This document shows positions 1-12,451 of a stretch of DNA of 64,000 nt, piece after piece. Origin of the DNA: Dendrobium chrysotoxum. Lineage: Eukaryota; Streptophyta; Magnoliopsida; Asparagales; Orchidaceae. The notes beneath the pieces are model-generated. The model was not told the DNA's origin and did not search any database. It was given only the letters and a program-made list of their open reading frames with translations. The first letter of the stretch is position 1. Each line of letters opens with the position of its first letter. The position numbers and the translations under genes are program-made. The DNA lies in contig CM034298.1 of assembly GCA_019925795.1 (NCBI GenBank), positions 54,524,365 through 54,588,364 of the forward strand, in the 5' to 3' direction.

Positions 1-109
1 TATTTACCACATATAATTTTATGAATTTATATCATGATCAATAGAATTTTCTTGAATTATAAGGCCCCTAAAGAATGATTTTCTTAATTCAGAATAGCCT
101 TCAAGCAAT

Positions 110-600
110 TTAAATATTCATAAACAAAGATTTTGCAAGACTAACAACAAGAGGGGAAGCCCTCAAATTCATTTTTTTCCCACTAACAACATAAGTGACG
201 ATCCTTATCTTTCTCATTGAAGGAGTAGAAACATCTATTTCAACAAGAACACTGACCAAAGATAATCTAGAGTCTTGTGATACCAGCATCCACTTTAAGT
301 AGTTTGCCAAAAATTGAATCAAGTACAATGTAGATGAATTGATAAAGTGGGTACAAAGATAAGGAAAAACTGCCCATAGTTGGATAATAGGAGGCTCCTC
401 AAAAATAAAATGCTTCCAAGGATAATTTAGAAAGTATATGAAGAAGATCAAGAAGTCAAACAGAGAACTCACTAATTAAACGTAAATACAAATAATCTCA
501 AAACTCAAGAGGGCAAAGGAAAATTTACCAACCAAGGTGAAAGAAAATGGTGCTGTCATAGCAAAGATCTCAATCTCAGAAAAAATGAAAGTTAGTTTAC
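110..600 (-). pseudogene. LINE ORF1 remnant (DUF4283 region)
   Basis: Minus-strand reading gives a decayed copy of the N-terminal domain of plant L1-type LINE ORF1 (DUF4283). Visible are a stretch like 'FTLVGKFS' (about 540), then 'EEPPIIQLWAVFPYL', 'LYLIQFLANYLK' and 'LVSVLVEIDVS', which match the family order: LVGKFS, then a proline/tryptophan strand, then 'ALxxIAxxLGKPLxxD', then 'ARVxVExD'. The zinc knuckle and ORF2 endonuclease/RT are not seen next to it. Stops break the reading upstream of about 475. It lies in the presumed second intron of the PsbP-domain gene, same strand. The assignment rests on motif order recalled from the family, not on a search. Confidence 0.55.
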
Positions 601-1927
601 CATGAAAGATATTAGATGTCTTGTGTCAGAAAGCATCTAAATAATGTTGAAAGATTAAAAAAAAATATGAAAGATGGATCCAACTACAAAAGACTAACAA
701 CATCAACAAAAAGAGTTTGAATAGTGGTAGGCTTGACAGGAGTAATTGAAGCAACATGATTAAGCAAAATTGTATAAGTTGATAAACCCTGAATAACAGT
801 AGGAACAGAAGAAGGAATGGTCAATGGAAGTACCATCCTTAGCCACTATAGACTACAGGATTTGCAAAAATTGAAATCAGGAGTAGAGGAGTGGATGCTA
901 ACATGAGATCATGAGTGATGAGACCCTCCACGACAATGAGCACAGCACAACAAGAGGTTGGAGCATATTTAACAGCCCTCGAAAACCAGACATAAAGAGA
1001 AGAATGGCAGAGATGTGCTAAAGAGAAGAAGCATGAGGCAAATCCTCAACATTAGGGTGAAAAAGCACCGACAAGGAGGATAAGAGCTGAGGAAAGCACT
1101 AGGCAATGAAAGTGAAGATGACCCCATAGAGAAGGTGAGAGGAATGGACATGGCGCTTCAACAAAGATGCCAATGACGTATGGAATGGTAAGGGATCAAA
1201 ACTTGACCATAGTGAGAACTATAGAAAGCAATTAAAGGAGTGGTGCAATAATGCGCATAAGCAAGCAGCTTGTGCACAAGCGCTGATGAGTGGAGCTAAG
1301 TTTGAGAACCCAAGCATCAGGGATGACAATCCTATGCCAAAGAATGGGGGAGGGGTTGCACTGAGTGACACTAGACCGGAGTGAATTACTATGAAGAACA
1401 AACAAGGAGCAAGCATGTGAGTATCACGCACCAGCGGGATAAATAAAAACTTACATTCACAAGCAACTTCAAATTTATATTATTTTACTAGTTGGTACTA
1501 TGTTAAGCTTCAAATTTTTTTGGCCAAGTTTGACCTTAAGGATCAAATAACTCCATCCATTGACATTGTAATAAGCTTTAGATAATTTCTTGAAGATCAT
1601 TTGATCATGACTATTGGCGTGCTACATATATCATCTTGGAGAATGGGAAATAGTAGTAAGATATATGATAAAAGTTACATGGAAATTACAATAGTGCATT
1701 AAGTTAGAAATGAAAAAGGGTCTCGTGTTGATGCCCAAAACAGTCATTCAAATTAAAGAGATATCCTAGAACTTCTTTTACTAGTTCAATTTAACAAAAG
1801 ATATAAGAAAAATTGATATTTCAAGTGTCATAATTGCATCTATAACAAAGATGCATGTCCTTGCTAATATAAGTTAAGATTCTTAACACATATAACTAAG
1901 AAAATAATTTGGAAATCACAAAATAAT
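601..1927. other. Intronic/intergenic DNA, nothing recognised
   Basis: No coding region is supported. Short minus-strand frames at 969-1151 and 1219-1431 are hydrophobic and serine-rich, with no family resemblance. The LINE ORF1 trace to the left may once have extended into this stretch. Confidence 0.4.
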
Positions 1928-2310
1928 TAGATAATGATATAATACAACAATAACAACGACATCAAGCATTTATCCCACTTCGTGAGGTCGGCTACATAAA
2001 TCCTATTTCTCCATTGCGTCCTGTTAAGAGTCAAATTGTCATTTAAATCTAATAAAGAATGGTCATTTTTAATATTTTTTAACCAAGTCTTTTTAGGTCT
2101 ACCTCTATCTTTCTTAACATAACCCAAGTCTAATACATCTACTTTCCAAACCGGGTCCTCGGGAGGCCGCCGTTTTATGTGATCAAACCACTAAGGGACT
2201 CACTCTAATCTTATCTTCCACTAGAGCTACTCCAGCCTTTTCACCATCTAAGGCGAATCGCTCTAATCATATCTTCCTCTGGAGCTACTCCAACTAGATA
2301 ATGATATAAT
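1928..2310 (-). mobile_element. 5'-truncated LINE insertion with perfect 16-bp TSD
   Basis: The 16-bp direct repeat TAGATAATGATATAAT occurs at 1928-1943 and 2295-2310 and brackets a 351-bp insert. On the minus strand the insert encodes the extreme C-terminus of a plant LINE reverse transcriptase ('WFDHIKRRPPEDPVW', 'DRGRPKKTWLKNIKND', 'RTQWRNRIYVAD') followed by the 3' UTR with the motif GTGAGGTCGGCTACAT, here in plus-strand view. It ends in a TTG-rich tail (plus strand ACAACAATAACAACGAC). Loss of the 5' part, long target-site duplication and a simple-repeat tail are typical of L1-type target-primed insertion. The 5' end holds a short internal duplication (CTCTAATC...GGAGCTACTCCA, twice at 2204-2294). 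Confidence 0.8.
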
Positions 2311-2979
2311 GAGGTTCTAATTTTAATTTGAATGATTCAATTTAATATTTTGAAGAAATAATACAAAATATTTGAAATTCTCCTAATAATATCATAAGGC
2401 TCTTCTGTTCCATAAGAAACAAGATTGTTAGCTTAGCTCAAAAATTGAATCAATTTTAAATTTGGATTGACCCCGAATGGAGCTAAAATGCTAATTTTTT
2501 TCTCGATCCGATCTTTGAGCCTATTTCAAGCTGGAACAAAACTGCAACAAGTCAACTTGCAACTGGTTTGATATATACATGTGGGTACAAGATAAATTAA
2601 ACAATTAAGAAGGTAAATAATAATAATTGATTTCAACCTGGATAAATTCAAAATCAATCGGGCTCCAAATTAACACAATTACACTAAGCTAGTTCAAAAA
2701 CGAACAAATTCAAGGGACAAACTAATTCCAAGCAAGTAGTATCTATTCGAACAAATTTTGAATATGACCGGATCGGATCAAAATCTACTTGTTGCCCAAA
2801 ATAAGAATAAGCATAATTTAAGGCTAATATATGTATAGAATAGTACAAGCAATGCTTCCCTGACTATGTGGAATGAGGAAGTAAAACAAGAAATTAAAGG
2901 AGCAATATAAAAATTGAGGAAAGACAGTAAAAAAAGATTTCCCAATTATAACAGACTTTGTATCAAAGAAAAATCTCAA
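2311..2979. other. AT-rich intronic DNA, no gene seen
   Basis: AT-rich sequence with no recognisable coding or repeat structure. It lies in the presumed intron 2 of the PsbP-domain gene. Confidence 0.4.
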
Positions 2980-3220
2980 AATAGTCTCTAGACTATTCGT
3001 ATATGACCAATTTAGTTCCAGAATATCACGTTGCCCCAATCTAGTCCCTCAACTATACAAAATTGATTTAAAATAGTCCCTTATATTATAATTGTGATAT
3101 AAAATTGATCCTAATTTAGTCTCGAAGGGATCATTTTGGATCAATTTTGTATAGTCAAGAGAATAAATTGGAGTAGCGTTATACTCTGGAACTAAAATTG
3201 TCATATATGAATAGACGCAA
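2980..3220. mobile_element. MITE-like long inverted repeat
   Basis: The left arm (about 2983-3060: CTAGACTATTCGTATATGAC, then AATTTAGTTCCAGAATAT, then CAACTATACAAAATTGAT) reads as an imperfect reverse complement of the right arm (about 3135-3220: ATCAATTTTGTATAGT ... ATACTCTGGAACTAAAATTG ... CATATATGAATAG). The whole 240 bp can fold into one long hairpin. No coding capacity. This is the shape of a MITE. No clear target-site duplication was found, so the superfamily is open. Confidence 0.6.
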
Positions 3221-3242
3221 TAATATTATGAAATTGAGAAAA

Positions 3243-3452
3243 GAACCAAAATGGTCTCTTGACTTTTTATGAAAAATCAAAATGATCATTTTGGTCACTC
3301 AACTCTTAAAAGAGTAACAAAAAAAGTCCCACCATGAGACTATTTTGATTCCTTTTTAAAGACTTGAGGGACTCAAATGATCCTATAATATAGTTGGGGA
3401 CCATTTTGTCTTCATAAAGAGTCAATTGACTATTTTGGTCATTTTCTCTTTT
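3243..3452. mobile_element. Second MITE-like inverted repeat
   Basis: The left part (ACCAAAATGGTCTCTTGAC, TTTTTATGAAAA) and right part (TTCATAAAGAGTCAATTGAC, TATTTTGGTC) are inverted copies. The ends are the near-palindrome GACCAAAATGGTC. Non-coding, about 210 bp, directly next to the previous inverted repeat but of different sequence. Confidence 0.55.
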
Positions 3453-3684
3453 GAAATTTAATCCCTTTGCATCATATCACCAAGTATCAATGATCTTAAA
3501 ATTACTCTGCGTATGATAACATCTTAAGTACAAAAAGAGACTACATTCATCATACATAGTAATTTAATTTGGAGACACACTCATAAATATGACATCAAAA
3601 CTGAGAATTTTTATCGATTAAAAGAAAGAAAAAAGGCATCTTATCACTACTTATGAGGGAGTACAAAGCATCATGAACACAGAC
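3453..3684. other. Start of intron 2 of the PsbP-domain gene
   Basis: Minus-strand sequence following the exon 2 donor. Nothing else recognised. I looked here and to the left edge for the next PsbP-domain exon and did not find it. Confidence 0.4.
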
Positions 3685-3764
3685 CTATCAGGAGACGCAA
3701 AACGAGCAGCAAACATTTTAGGTTTTGCCTTATCACCATAAAGTGTTTGTCCAGCACTGAAGTC
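3685..3764 (-). CDS. PPD1: PsbP-domain protein, exon 2
   Basis: This 80-nt exon is too short for ordinary ORF listing. On the minus strand an acceptor (TCCTTTAG) is followed at 3764 by codons reading 'DFSAGQTLYGDKAKPKMF' and 'AARFASPD', then a donor (AG|GTCTGTG) at 3685/3684. The peptide continues exon 1 exactly: exon 1 ends ...EDIMEPE in phase 0 and this exon begins with D. The LYGDKAKP-type motif is what I recall from the PPD1 branch of PsbP-domain proteins. The exon ends two bases into a codon. Confidence 0.75.
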
Positions 3765-6461
3765 CTAAAGGACAAGAAAAGGAGCAAACATTTACTGCAT
3801 TGTTGTAATACATATGGTAACAAAAAGCAATACAAAGTATATTGCGGGAAACTTTAAAGTTTGGCATGAAATCTTTTATACATAAGCAATTGGTTCACCA
3901 GTTTAGGAGACATGACATTAAGCTTAAGGCTTTGTTTGTAATGTTACTGCTGCTCAGAAAATCTGATACTTTTGTCATTAAAGCTGCTTAAAAAGAATGC
4001 AAAGGTGAAACAGTTGAGGCTGTTTTTTGGAGATCCGTCGTCTAATTCTCATTCATTGATCAAAATGAGGTTTAGGTCTTTGGTTTAAGTTATACAAACA
4101 TGATACTCGAGGCCAAATTACTAAAACACACTTTTAAATTAACCATAAAAAAGAGCCCTTGAGTGTATACTACGTTCATTATACAAAATACTTGGGACAA
4201 CAAGTCATGAGAAAATCCATTGAAGAGAAATAGGTGTCAGAACAAATACAAGATCCCCTATTGCCAAGAAACCCATACATTAGTTTGTCCACAAGAAGAC
4301 ATAACACAAATGGAAAAACACAAACAAATTACATACCAAACTCCTCTACTATCTTGTGCCTCTCAAACTGCAACAGGTTCCATAGGCACATAACTTGCCT
4401 ACCCAGAGGTTTGGCACATATGCCTAAAACAGAGAATAAGCCTTCTCATAGGGACATTCACTGCCACCCCTAAGGCCTGTGCATATGGGTAGTACAATAC
4501 TACAGTGAACCAAGAAACTATTTCGTATGCACCTGGTTTCCTACTCACAAAAACTGCATGGTACTTACAATTTTTACATGCAAGGAATTACATTAAATGA
4601 CATGGAACACTCCCAAAATATTCTAAATAGACCTTAAAATACTGGAGTTAACTTCATCATGCCATCGGGTCACTAGATCATGCACCAAAAAATAAGATGA
4701 ATATTGCATTGAGACCAATTCTCCTATCCAATCCTATGACAACTAAATAAAATATTATATTTGGAAGCAATTCTTCATTTTACTCTATTCTATTTCCTCT
4801 CTCCTCCCATTCTCATTGTTCAAATAAGTTCCCGTGACTTCACCTTGTACCAAACCTCAACCGATCTTCTCTCTCTTAACTCTTTCACATCTGAAGAGAT
4901 AATTAAAGGAGAAAAGATGCAATTAACGGTAATTCAAGAATGAAGAAAGAAGAAATCAAAATATTCAATAAGAACACATCAATTTGGTATTTGAGTACAT
5001 CAATTTTGATATTAGAGCAAATCACCATCTTAAGGGGTAATATTAAATCTACTATATTGAAATACAAGCCCAAGCATCAATATGCCATAAGGAGAATTAA
5101 TCTTAGGCTCAAGGGCCTTCTGCACTCAATGGGGTGATAATACTCTCTCATTCATCACATCTATATTACATGAAAGCTCCACCTGAGAATCTCCCTAGAT
5201 GAGGTAAACCATTTTTGCAACCAAGGCGCATTTATAAAGAAGGCTCACTGATTCAATAACAAAAAAACCGTAACAAGCTCAATTCCTCGATGTTGATAGT
5301 CAGAAGCTCCATGCCCAAATGTCTTTAGATGCATTATATAGCTCCTTAACGTACAGCTACTTTGTCATAGCCAAGGCTCTTGACATAATAAAACTCTGAA
5401 CAATGAAATCACAAAACTTGATAGGGTTTACCATCCATCACCATGTCCCATGCACAAAGCACCACACTAGGATGCACCTTTAGAAGTGTCATTGTCATAA
5501 ATAATCATTCTGCAAGCTGAAGCCTGAGTGATCTCCTTAATTGAGAGCAATACTGCAATCTTGAAACATCATTAATTATAAAGGCTAGTGCCCATAAGAA
5601 ACCACAAGACATACATCTAAACAACCCCTAACACCAACATGGACGGAAATTCAATTGCAATATCAATCTTCCTCTTGAGAAAATATCTCGGGTTTCCTCA
5701 CAAAAATACCTTGGAGTTTTTCTTTAGGAGCACACAACCACCAATTGGAGTCCTACCTCCATCCAATTATGAATCACAGAGCATTAAACAGGTTAATCTT
5801 GACCACAACTATGAATCCAAGAGAACTTTTTTATATCAAAAGGTTTTTTAGCCTTCATAATAGAAGCTTTCTCAACCTGAACATGTAAAAAACTGTGAAA
5901 GCCACTAGAACAACGATAAAAAGACAAAACCCTACCCATGGAGGCTTCAGAAATTTCGAAAAATTCTTAATTGCGAATTTCGTTAACCACCGTTTTCAAA
6001 CAAAACCCGCTTCAAGCAATTTATCACATGCCAATGTCTCATGAAGACGCACCACATCATAAGCAAAGAAATAAAATTAAATAAACAAGCTACAAGAAAG
6101 ACAACAATAATAACAGGAAAAGGTGAACAATGCTAATCTCATTGCACTCCTTGGGTCTCACCTCAGGCTCCATGATATCTTCGAAGAGAGGAGGGATGCG
6201 GATGGAAAATCCATCGCCAAAGTACTGAAACCAGGATCTCGTGTTGGAAATTCCATCTAGAGCTGCATTCGGAGAAGATGAGCCATTAGCAGACGCCGGT
6301 AAGGTTAAGGATAGGGTGACGGCAGCAATCTCGAGAATGGCCGCACGCCTCGATAAAGGCCAACAGAGGAAGCTCGCCGTCCGTAGTCCGAGTTGAGAGG
6401 TAAGAGAAAGGTTCAGGCGAGGAGGCATACACGGATGGCAGAGAGATAGCGGGATTGCCAT
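3685..6461 (-). CDS. PPD1: PsbP-domain thylakoid-lumen protein (PPD1-like), partial gene
   Basis: Exon 1 runs 6461 to 6162 (100 codons, donor GAG|GTGAGA). Intron 1 is 2,397 nt and exon 2 is 3764-3685. Residues 1-35 resemble a chloroplast transit peptide (Ser/Leu/Arg-rich, few acids). Residues 37-58 form a twin-arginine lumen signal: 'LSRRAAILEIAAVTLSL', a hydrophobic core, then an ASA cleavage motif before NG. The mature part begins 'SSSPNAALDGISNTRSW' and enters the PsbP fold at 'YFGDGFSIRIPPLFEDI'. PPD1 is known in Arabidopsis as a lumen factor needed for photosystem I assembly; that role is inferred here by family. Only about 127 residues are visible of the roughly 250-290 usual. The later exons must lie left of the window or be lost; both introns hold mobile DNA. 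The start at 6461 is chosen because the transit peptide follows and the frame closes upstream. The family is secure; PPD1 versus a sibling less so. Confidence 0.7.
3765..6161. other. Intron 1 of the PsbP-domain gene (2.4 kb)
   Basis: A long intron for this family. It contains only short unrelated frames (for example plus-strand 4234-4473, 4761-4943, 5639-5851) with no domain resemblance. The stretch 5150-5850 has more balanced composition and may be an old retroelement piece, but I could not match it. Confidence 0.5.
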
Positions 6462-6597
6462 GGAGGGATGGATGCACTGAACTTTTCCATGGCGTTTCAG
6501 TTGAACGAAGAATATGGTCTCTTGGAGAATTAGAGGAATGAGAAGGGCAAATTTGTCATTAAACAGAATGCAGTGAGTGGTGTTGGAAATTCATAGG
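6462..6597 (-). promoter_or_regulatory. 5' UTR/promoter side of the PsbP-domain gene
   Basis: Sequence just upstream of the chosen start codon. No clear TATA box was picked out. A MITE-like element begins about 140 bp upstream of the ATG and so may lie in the promoter. Confidence 0.35.
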
Positions 6598-6822
6598 GCA
6601 TCTCCAACCAAAAAACTCATTTTCCATTTTAAAAATACAGTCGTTTATTTTCAAGCACTCCGTCAACACGTCCTATAACATAAAAAATTGGAGTAGGTGA
6701 ACAGTCCGATGCCAATATTGACGTCGCATTATTCACATACCAAATTTTGACGTGCGATTTATCATTTAAATGAAGAGAATGGCGGACGGCATACCACTAT
6801 ATGCAGTTCGGTTGAAGATGAT
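6598..6822. mobile_element. Possible MITE with CATCTCCAACC-type ends
   Basis: The left end GCATCTCCAACCAAAA and the reverse complement of the right end (TCATCTTCAACCGAAC) agree at 12 of 14 core bases. The 225-bp body is non-coding. GGCATCTCCAACC-type termini are common on plant MITEs. No target-site duplication was recognised. Confidence 0.4.
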
Positions 6823-7490
6823 CTAAGTGAGTTTTTCAATATGTGAAATATTTATTAATTTTATGATAAAATTAAAAATATATATATATATATATATATT
6901 TTAAATATATGAATCATTATAAATATGCTATTAAATCTTCTAATTATTTTAGATAAGCCTAAGACAAAATTCATGAAGGTATCTTTTTGAAGTTTATGAT
7001 GAACATTCGAAATAATATATTTTCTCTATCTTACTTTGTTGTTTTAATATAATAGAAAATAACTCTAATTATATTTTTCAGAAAATATGAAAAGTAATAT
7101 TGGTGTTTGATTAAAGTTATAATTTTATCCCTCCAAAAAAGATCAATTATTTCTCCATTTTATAGTTCATATATGACAAAGAGCCACCAAATTACTCCTA
7201 ATATCTCACAAAGAGATTTATATTTTTTAAATCATGATAGCTTTTCATGATGGAAATTAAGTGCAACTCTCATATTTTTTTGTAAATCCTTAGATTTTGA
7301 TTTGTTGCCATTCTTTCTTTCTTTCTTTTTTCCTTCAAGCTTAATAGCTCTCAAACTCTTTTGTAATTCTCTAGCTTTTGATTTGCAACTATTCCTCAAT
7401 ATTGTCTAACTCTCGGACTCTTTTAAAACTTCCTAACTTTACTCCTAAGTTTTATAAATCTCATGCTCTTTTATATAACTTTTTAGCACA
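6823..7490. other. AT-rich spacer with (TA)n run
   Basis: AT-rich, with an alternating TA tract near 6874-6898. No gene or RNA is recognisable. Confidence 0.5.
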
Positions 7491-8471
<981 letters not shown>

Positions 8472-8639
8472 AGTCCCCTTAATGGCATTAATCAGCATAA
8501 ATTTCTTATGATATGAAAAAATCAACCAGCTTTGAAACATACTTGGTTGACTAGTTACTAGTTAGGAGCTATAAAGCTTAGTTTCATATATTTTGGATAA
8601 CTATATAGACTTTAACTCTTAGAGAATATTTTTTTTGAG

Positions 8640-9218
8640 TCAAGTGGAGTTGATGCAACATAACCAACATTTGTAGCAAATAGACTAGTCTCAAAGGTTA
8701 TGACTACAGGGAAATTAAGCTGGCCTTGTAAAGGATGATCCAAATTTTCTCTTGCTTTTGTGGGATGCTAGGTTATGGGAACACTCTTCAGTGATTCAAA
8801 TAATTTTATTTGAGGTGTTGGTTGAAGGGAATGGGTTGAGATTATGGCCAACCCAGAGTTCATCTTAGGGAATGATTGGATATATGGTTTCTTATGATGG
8901 AAGATTCAAATCATAGAACCACTTGAGAATGTTAGGATAATATCTTTATATAATCTAAAGTTTTTGGTGAAGCTTTAAGTGATTTAGAAGCCAAAGAATG
9001 GAAAAAAATACTATAGTAAGATTAAAGGGACTTAGTTTGGGTATAATTTCTCTAGTCTTAAAATATTGTATTAGTGGCAGGGCTTAAGGGTGTATTGAGG
9101 GAATGGAATGGATACAGGATGTTACAACATTGTGTTGACATCAAATGTAGAGCAGATGATGGAGATCCAAAGGCTTTTGAGGGAGATGGAAGAGGGAGGG
9201 CCAAAATTAGGCTAAGAG
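8640..9218 (+). pseudogene. Ty3/gypsy chromodomain region relic
   Basis: Continuing the integrase relic, 'QLKLAL' (about 8718) matches the 'FHVSQLKxAxG' segment that follows the integrase. About 35 residues later 'FEVLVEGNGL' (about 8810) matches the start of a chromodomain (xVLVxWEGL). The spacing fits chromoviruses of the Tekay/Del type. Frame changes are needed to follow it. At about 9219 the sequence changes to what looks like the LTR. Confidence 0.5.
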
Positions 9219-9470
9219 AACCCTAGTTGTCACGGAAGACTTCAAGAGAGGTTTAGGGATTTTTAAAGGATTTAGGTTACAAAGAAATGCTTTTGGGATG
9301 ATGTTAAGAAGATGATAAATAATCAATAAAGCATTGAAGTGAGAGAGAGTGAGGAGATAGATAAGTAAGAATAAGAAATTTTCCTATGTCTTGTACCAAT
9401 GAGAATACAGAGGGGAAAAGGACTTGGTCACAAGCCCTCCACCCCAGACAATTTACTAACTAATATTTTG
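9219..9470 (+). repeat. Probable 3' LTR start of the chromovirus relic
   Basis: TGTCACGGAAGAC-like sequence begins right after the chromodomain relic, with later AAGCATTG, GTGAGAGAGAGTGAGG and GAATACAGAGGGGAAAAGG segments. These resemble the 5' half of Tekay/Del-type LTRs. The right end was not found and the extent given is a minimum. Confidence 0.45.
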
Positions 9471-11175
9471 CCAAAATATTCCAACTTTTTTTGAATAATT
9501 AAAAAATATATATTTAAACTATTACATCAAATTCTAGAAAAAAAAACATAAAATGAGGGAAAAATTAAATCTAGGCAAGCAAATAATTAAAGTAGAACAA
9601 TTCTAATTTCACTTAAGATTATCCCCTTACATGGGGTGGTGAGTGATGCGGTATTTGTATAAGTATGTTTGTTATGGGTTGAATTATGCTTAGATTTTCG
9701 TTGATATAAATTCCCACTAAAAATGCAAGTGCATGTGTCGATCTAATTGAATCAACTTGACCTAATTTGTCAAATTTGACAAAAACTTTTGATCACTTGG
9801 CATGAATTTGGGTTAAGCCAAGTTGGAGGATTGAAGTTGTTTGATATAATTAACCTATTTTGGTTCAATTTAATTAAATCGACTTCAAAGGTTCCTTTTT
9901 TTTTAAGCCATGGAATTAATTTGGTCAATTGAGTTGAGCTTAACCTATAGATATCCTATGGGAGTTTTATGGTTTGTCCACCATGTTTATTTGTTTCAAA
10001 TGGGATAAATCTTTCCAAAACTTACTCTATGGGTGAGCAAACTAGGGTCAAGGGTTTTAGGGATCAATCAGACTACTAACTACCTTGGGACACCCTATGG
10101 ACGGTTAGTGTTGAACCAATTAAAGTAATATGATCAAGTTATTCCAATGGGTTCAAAAGGGTTGAGTGTTGGGTTCACTTTGAATAAGGTGCAATAATTA
10201 GGCTAATTAGGTAAAATTAAAGGTCAATTAGCCTCTATTAGTGTGTGATGAACTTATCTAAGGTGATAGGTTGAATTAATTTGGTCAAATTGGCTAAGTA
10301 GATCCTATAGGTTTAATTTTTCTAAGTTGGGCCAATTAGCCTAACCAAGGAACAATTGAGTCTATTTCATGTATTGAAAGTATAGTCAAGTTAAATATAA
10401 GGTTTGGTTCAAGGCGATTTGATCAATTTGGCTAATTTGTCCTAATAGGTTTACTTAGGTCAAATTGAGCCAAATAAGCTAATTAGCCAATTTAGGCTTA
10501 ATTAAGGTCATTTAATCTCAAGCCACCTTTGATTAATTAATTGAAAGTTTTAAATTTTGGTTTTAGCTCAAATTTGTCAAATTAGTTAGACTGATCAATT
10601 TGGCCTAAGGGATCAATTTGGTCAAATTGTGTTTAGTTAGCTAATTGGCTAATTGAGGGAAATTCATGTATGGATTATTTATGAAAATTCTCTAAGGCCT
10701 TAGGTTCAATTAATTTCGGCCAATTTTATGGTTTTGGTTCAATAAGGTTAAATAAGTCCATTTGGGCTAAATTGGGTCAAAGGGTCTAATCAAGCTAACC
10801 CAATAAACTATTTGGCTATGTTAGGCCATCAATAAAATATTAGGTTTTTTTTTGAAAGGATTGGTCAAGGTCAAATTATCCAATTATTTATTGTGGTTTC
10901 TAACTGACCAAATTGCTTTGAATGAAAATAATTCTTTTAATTAAATGTTTCTCATATTGGCAAATTTATATGATTTCACATTAATCATATAAAGCATTGA
11001 ATTTGCCAAAAAAGAGTTAACTTTGTATAATTATGTTAAATAAAAATATCAAGTTTATATTTAATATTTTCTTTAACAGTCCTAGAGTTTTTATTTATTT
11101 CTTTTGCATTATATGGTTACTATATATACATGCATCTAAACAAAATATTTCAAAATTTTTGTAACTTATTTAAAT
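9471..11175. repeat. TTGGTCAA/AATTAG-rich degenerate repetitive stretch
   Basis: No gene. From about 9740 to 10900 the sequence keeps returning to short words such as TTTGGTCAA, GGCTAATTAG and CCAATTTGG in irregular spacing. It looks like a decayed array of short repeats or a relic LTR. It resembles in style the GGTTGACC-rich zones of the giant LTRs (37-38 kb, 51-52 kb), but I could not align them. Confidence 0.4.
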
Positions 11176-11675
11176 GTTGTGTAGTTTGAAGTAAAATAGG
11201 TGTAAATTTTTTCAAATGTAAGGGTTTTGAAATATCGGTGTTTGATTTGAAGTAAAGAAATACAAAGTATATATTTGGTGTATTTAGAATCCTCTAGTTT
11301 AATTTCGATGTATATGCAATTTCTTAGGTTTGGTCGATTTCCAAAATACATCGTAAAATTTTTTCATTGTCGCCAGTTGTCGCTACCCGCCATAGTCTCC
11401 GACCACTGCCAGTCACCGACCGCCGCCAACCATTACCTATGGACTCAACTATTAGCCATCACCGGCTACCATTGACTGACATCTCTACTGCTGTCAGTGA
11501 TGCCCAACACTGGGCACCACCAACCAATGTCAGCAATCGTTGCTTGGCGCTGCCGACATTTGGGCTTTTATATTGCATTCATTTTCCTTATCCCCCCACC
11601 CAAAAAAAAAGTCACCTGAATTTATTGCATTGCATTTTACTTAGCATTTCTTTTTAAGCCAATCAAATAGCCCCT
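11176..11675 (-). mobile_element. MITE-like element with GC-rich core, copy 1
   Basis: The left end GTTGTGTAGTTTGAAG and the right end (reverse complement GGGGCTATTTGATTGG) form degenerate inverted termini. The left 180 bp match, inverted, the sequence at 18060-18198 and 25600-25720 (for example CGGTGTTTGATTTGAAG versus CTTCAAACCAAACACCG at 18139). The core at 11367-11570 is a GC-rich degenerate minisatellite (CGCCAGT, CCGCCAACC, CACCGGC) in an AT-rich setting. It has overlapping open frames only because of composition. Superfamily unknown; the termini recall hAT-type MITEs. Confidence 0.5.
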
Positions 11676-12027
11676 TAATACATTTAAAATTTTGATGAAA
11701 ATATTTTAAAAATGTAGTACTAATCTAGAAATTATTTTATACTTATTGAATTCATGCTTAATTTATATTCCATCTCATTCATGAGATTATTAGTATGCAA
11801 TTTCATATGTTATGTGATTTAATTTGAATTCTAAATGAATTTATTATGATTTATTAAAAACATCATATGCTTCCAATGTTTTAGCTACTGCTGAAACATG
11901 AATTAGCCATTGGATACCCCTTTTGTGCTTCATGCTACCTCTAGGAACTAGATTTAAGGAGATTTTTACTGTGATTGGATGTAGACCTTGCGACTTTTCA
12001 AACCACATTAAAATCATTTGTGTGATT
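11676..12027. other. AT-rich spacer, nothing recognised
   Basis: No open frame or known repeat was identified. Confidence 0.4.
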
Positions 12028-12141
12028 GGCTTTTTATTTGGGATGGCTTTTTTATTACTTTCTAAAGTAATTTTTATTAAATTTTTTTACTAAAAAGCTG
12101 TTTTAAGAAGCAGTAAGAAAGTCGTCCTAAACGACTCCTAA
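12028..12141. mobile_element. Palindromic MITE, family GGCTTCGTTTGGG, copy 1
   Basis: The left half (GGGATGGCTTTTTTATTAC, TTTCTAAAGTA) and right half (AAGCTGTTTTAAGAAGCAGT, AAGAAAGTCGTCCTAAACG) are inverted copies around an AT-rich centre. The element ends in CCTAA. It shares ends and internal TACTGCTTCTTAAAAC words with the elements at 12318, 13536 and 13658. Confidence 0.65.
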
Positions 12142-12317
12142 TGTTCATAGCTTTCTTTTATTAATAGCACTTTACTTGTTTATTCTCAAATATTGCTTGG
12201 TTAAATTGTTTAGTGGTTAATGCGAAAAATGTTTATGTACTTAGCATTGCAGAGTAAGCTTTATATGAAGTGCTCATAGTGTTTCAAGATCTATTATAAG
12301 CATATATTTATAAATTG

Positions 12318-12451
12318 AGGCTTCATTTGGGAAAGTTTTCTTACTGTTTTTAAAGCAGTTATATAGCATAACAAATTTTTGAACTTGAATTTTTTGTATT
12401 AAAAAACTGCCTCAGAAAGCAGGAAGAAAGTTGTCTCAAAGGAACCCTTAA
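12318..12451. mobile_element. Palindromic MITE, same family, copy 2
   Basis: It begins AGGCTTCATTTGGGAAAG, then CTTACTGTTTTTAAAGCAG, an AT-rich centre, then CTGCCTCAGAAAGCAGGAAG and TTGTCTCAAAGGAACCCTTAA. The arms are inverted copies. More diverged than the two copies at 13.5-13.8 kb. Confidence 0.65.

Noticed and set aside
11275..11657. Overlapping plus-strand ORFs of 66 and 96 aa
   Set aside because: They cover the GC-rich minisatellite core of a MITE-like element whose second copy has a different, non-coding core.
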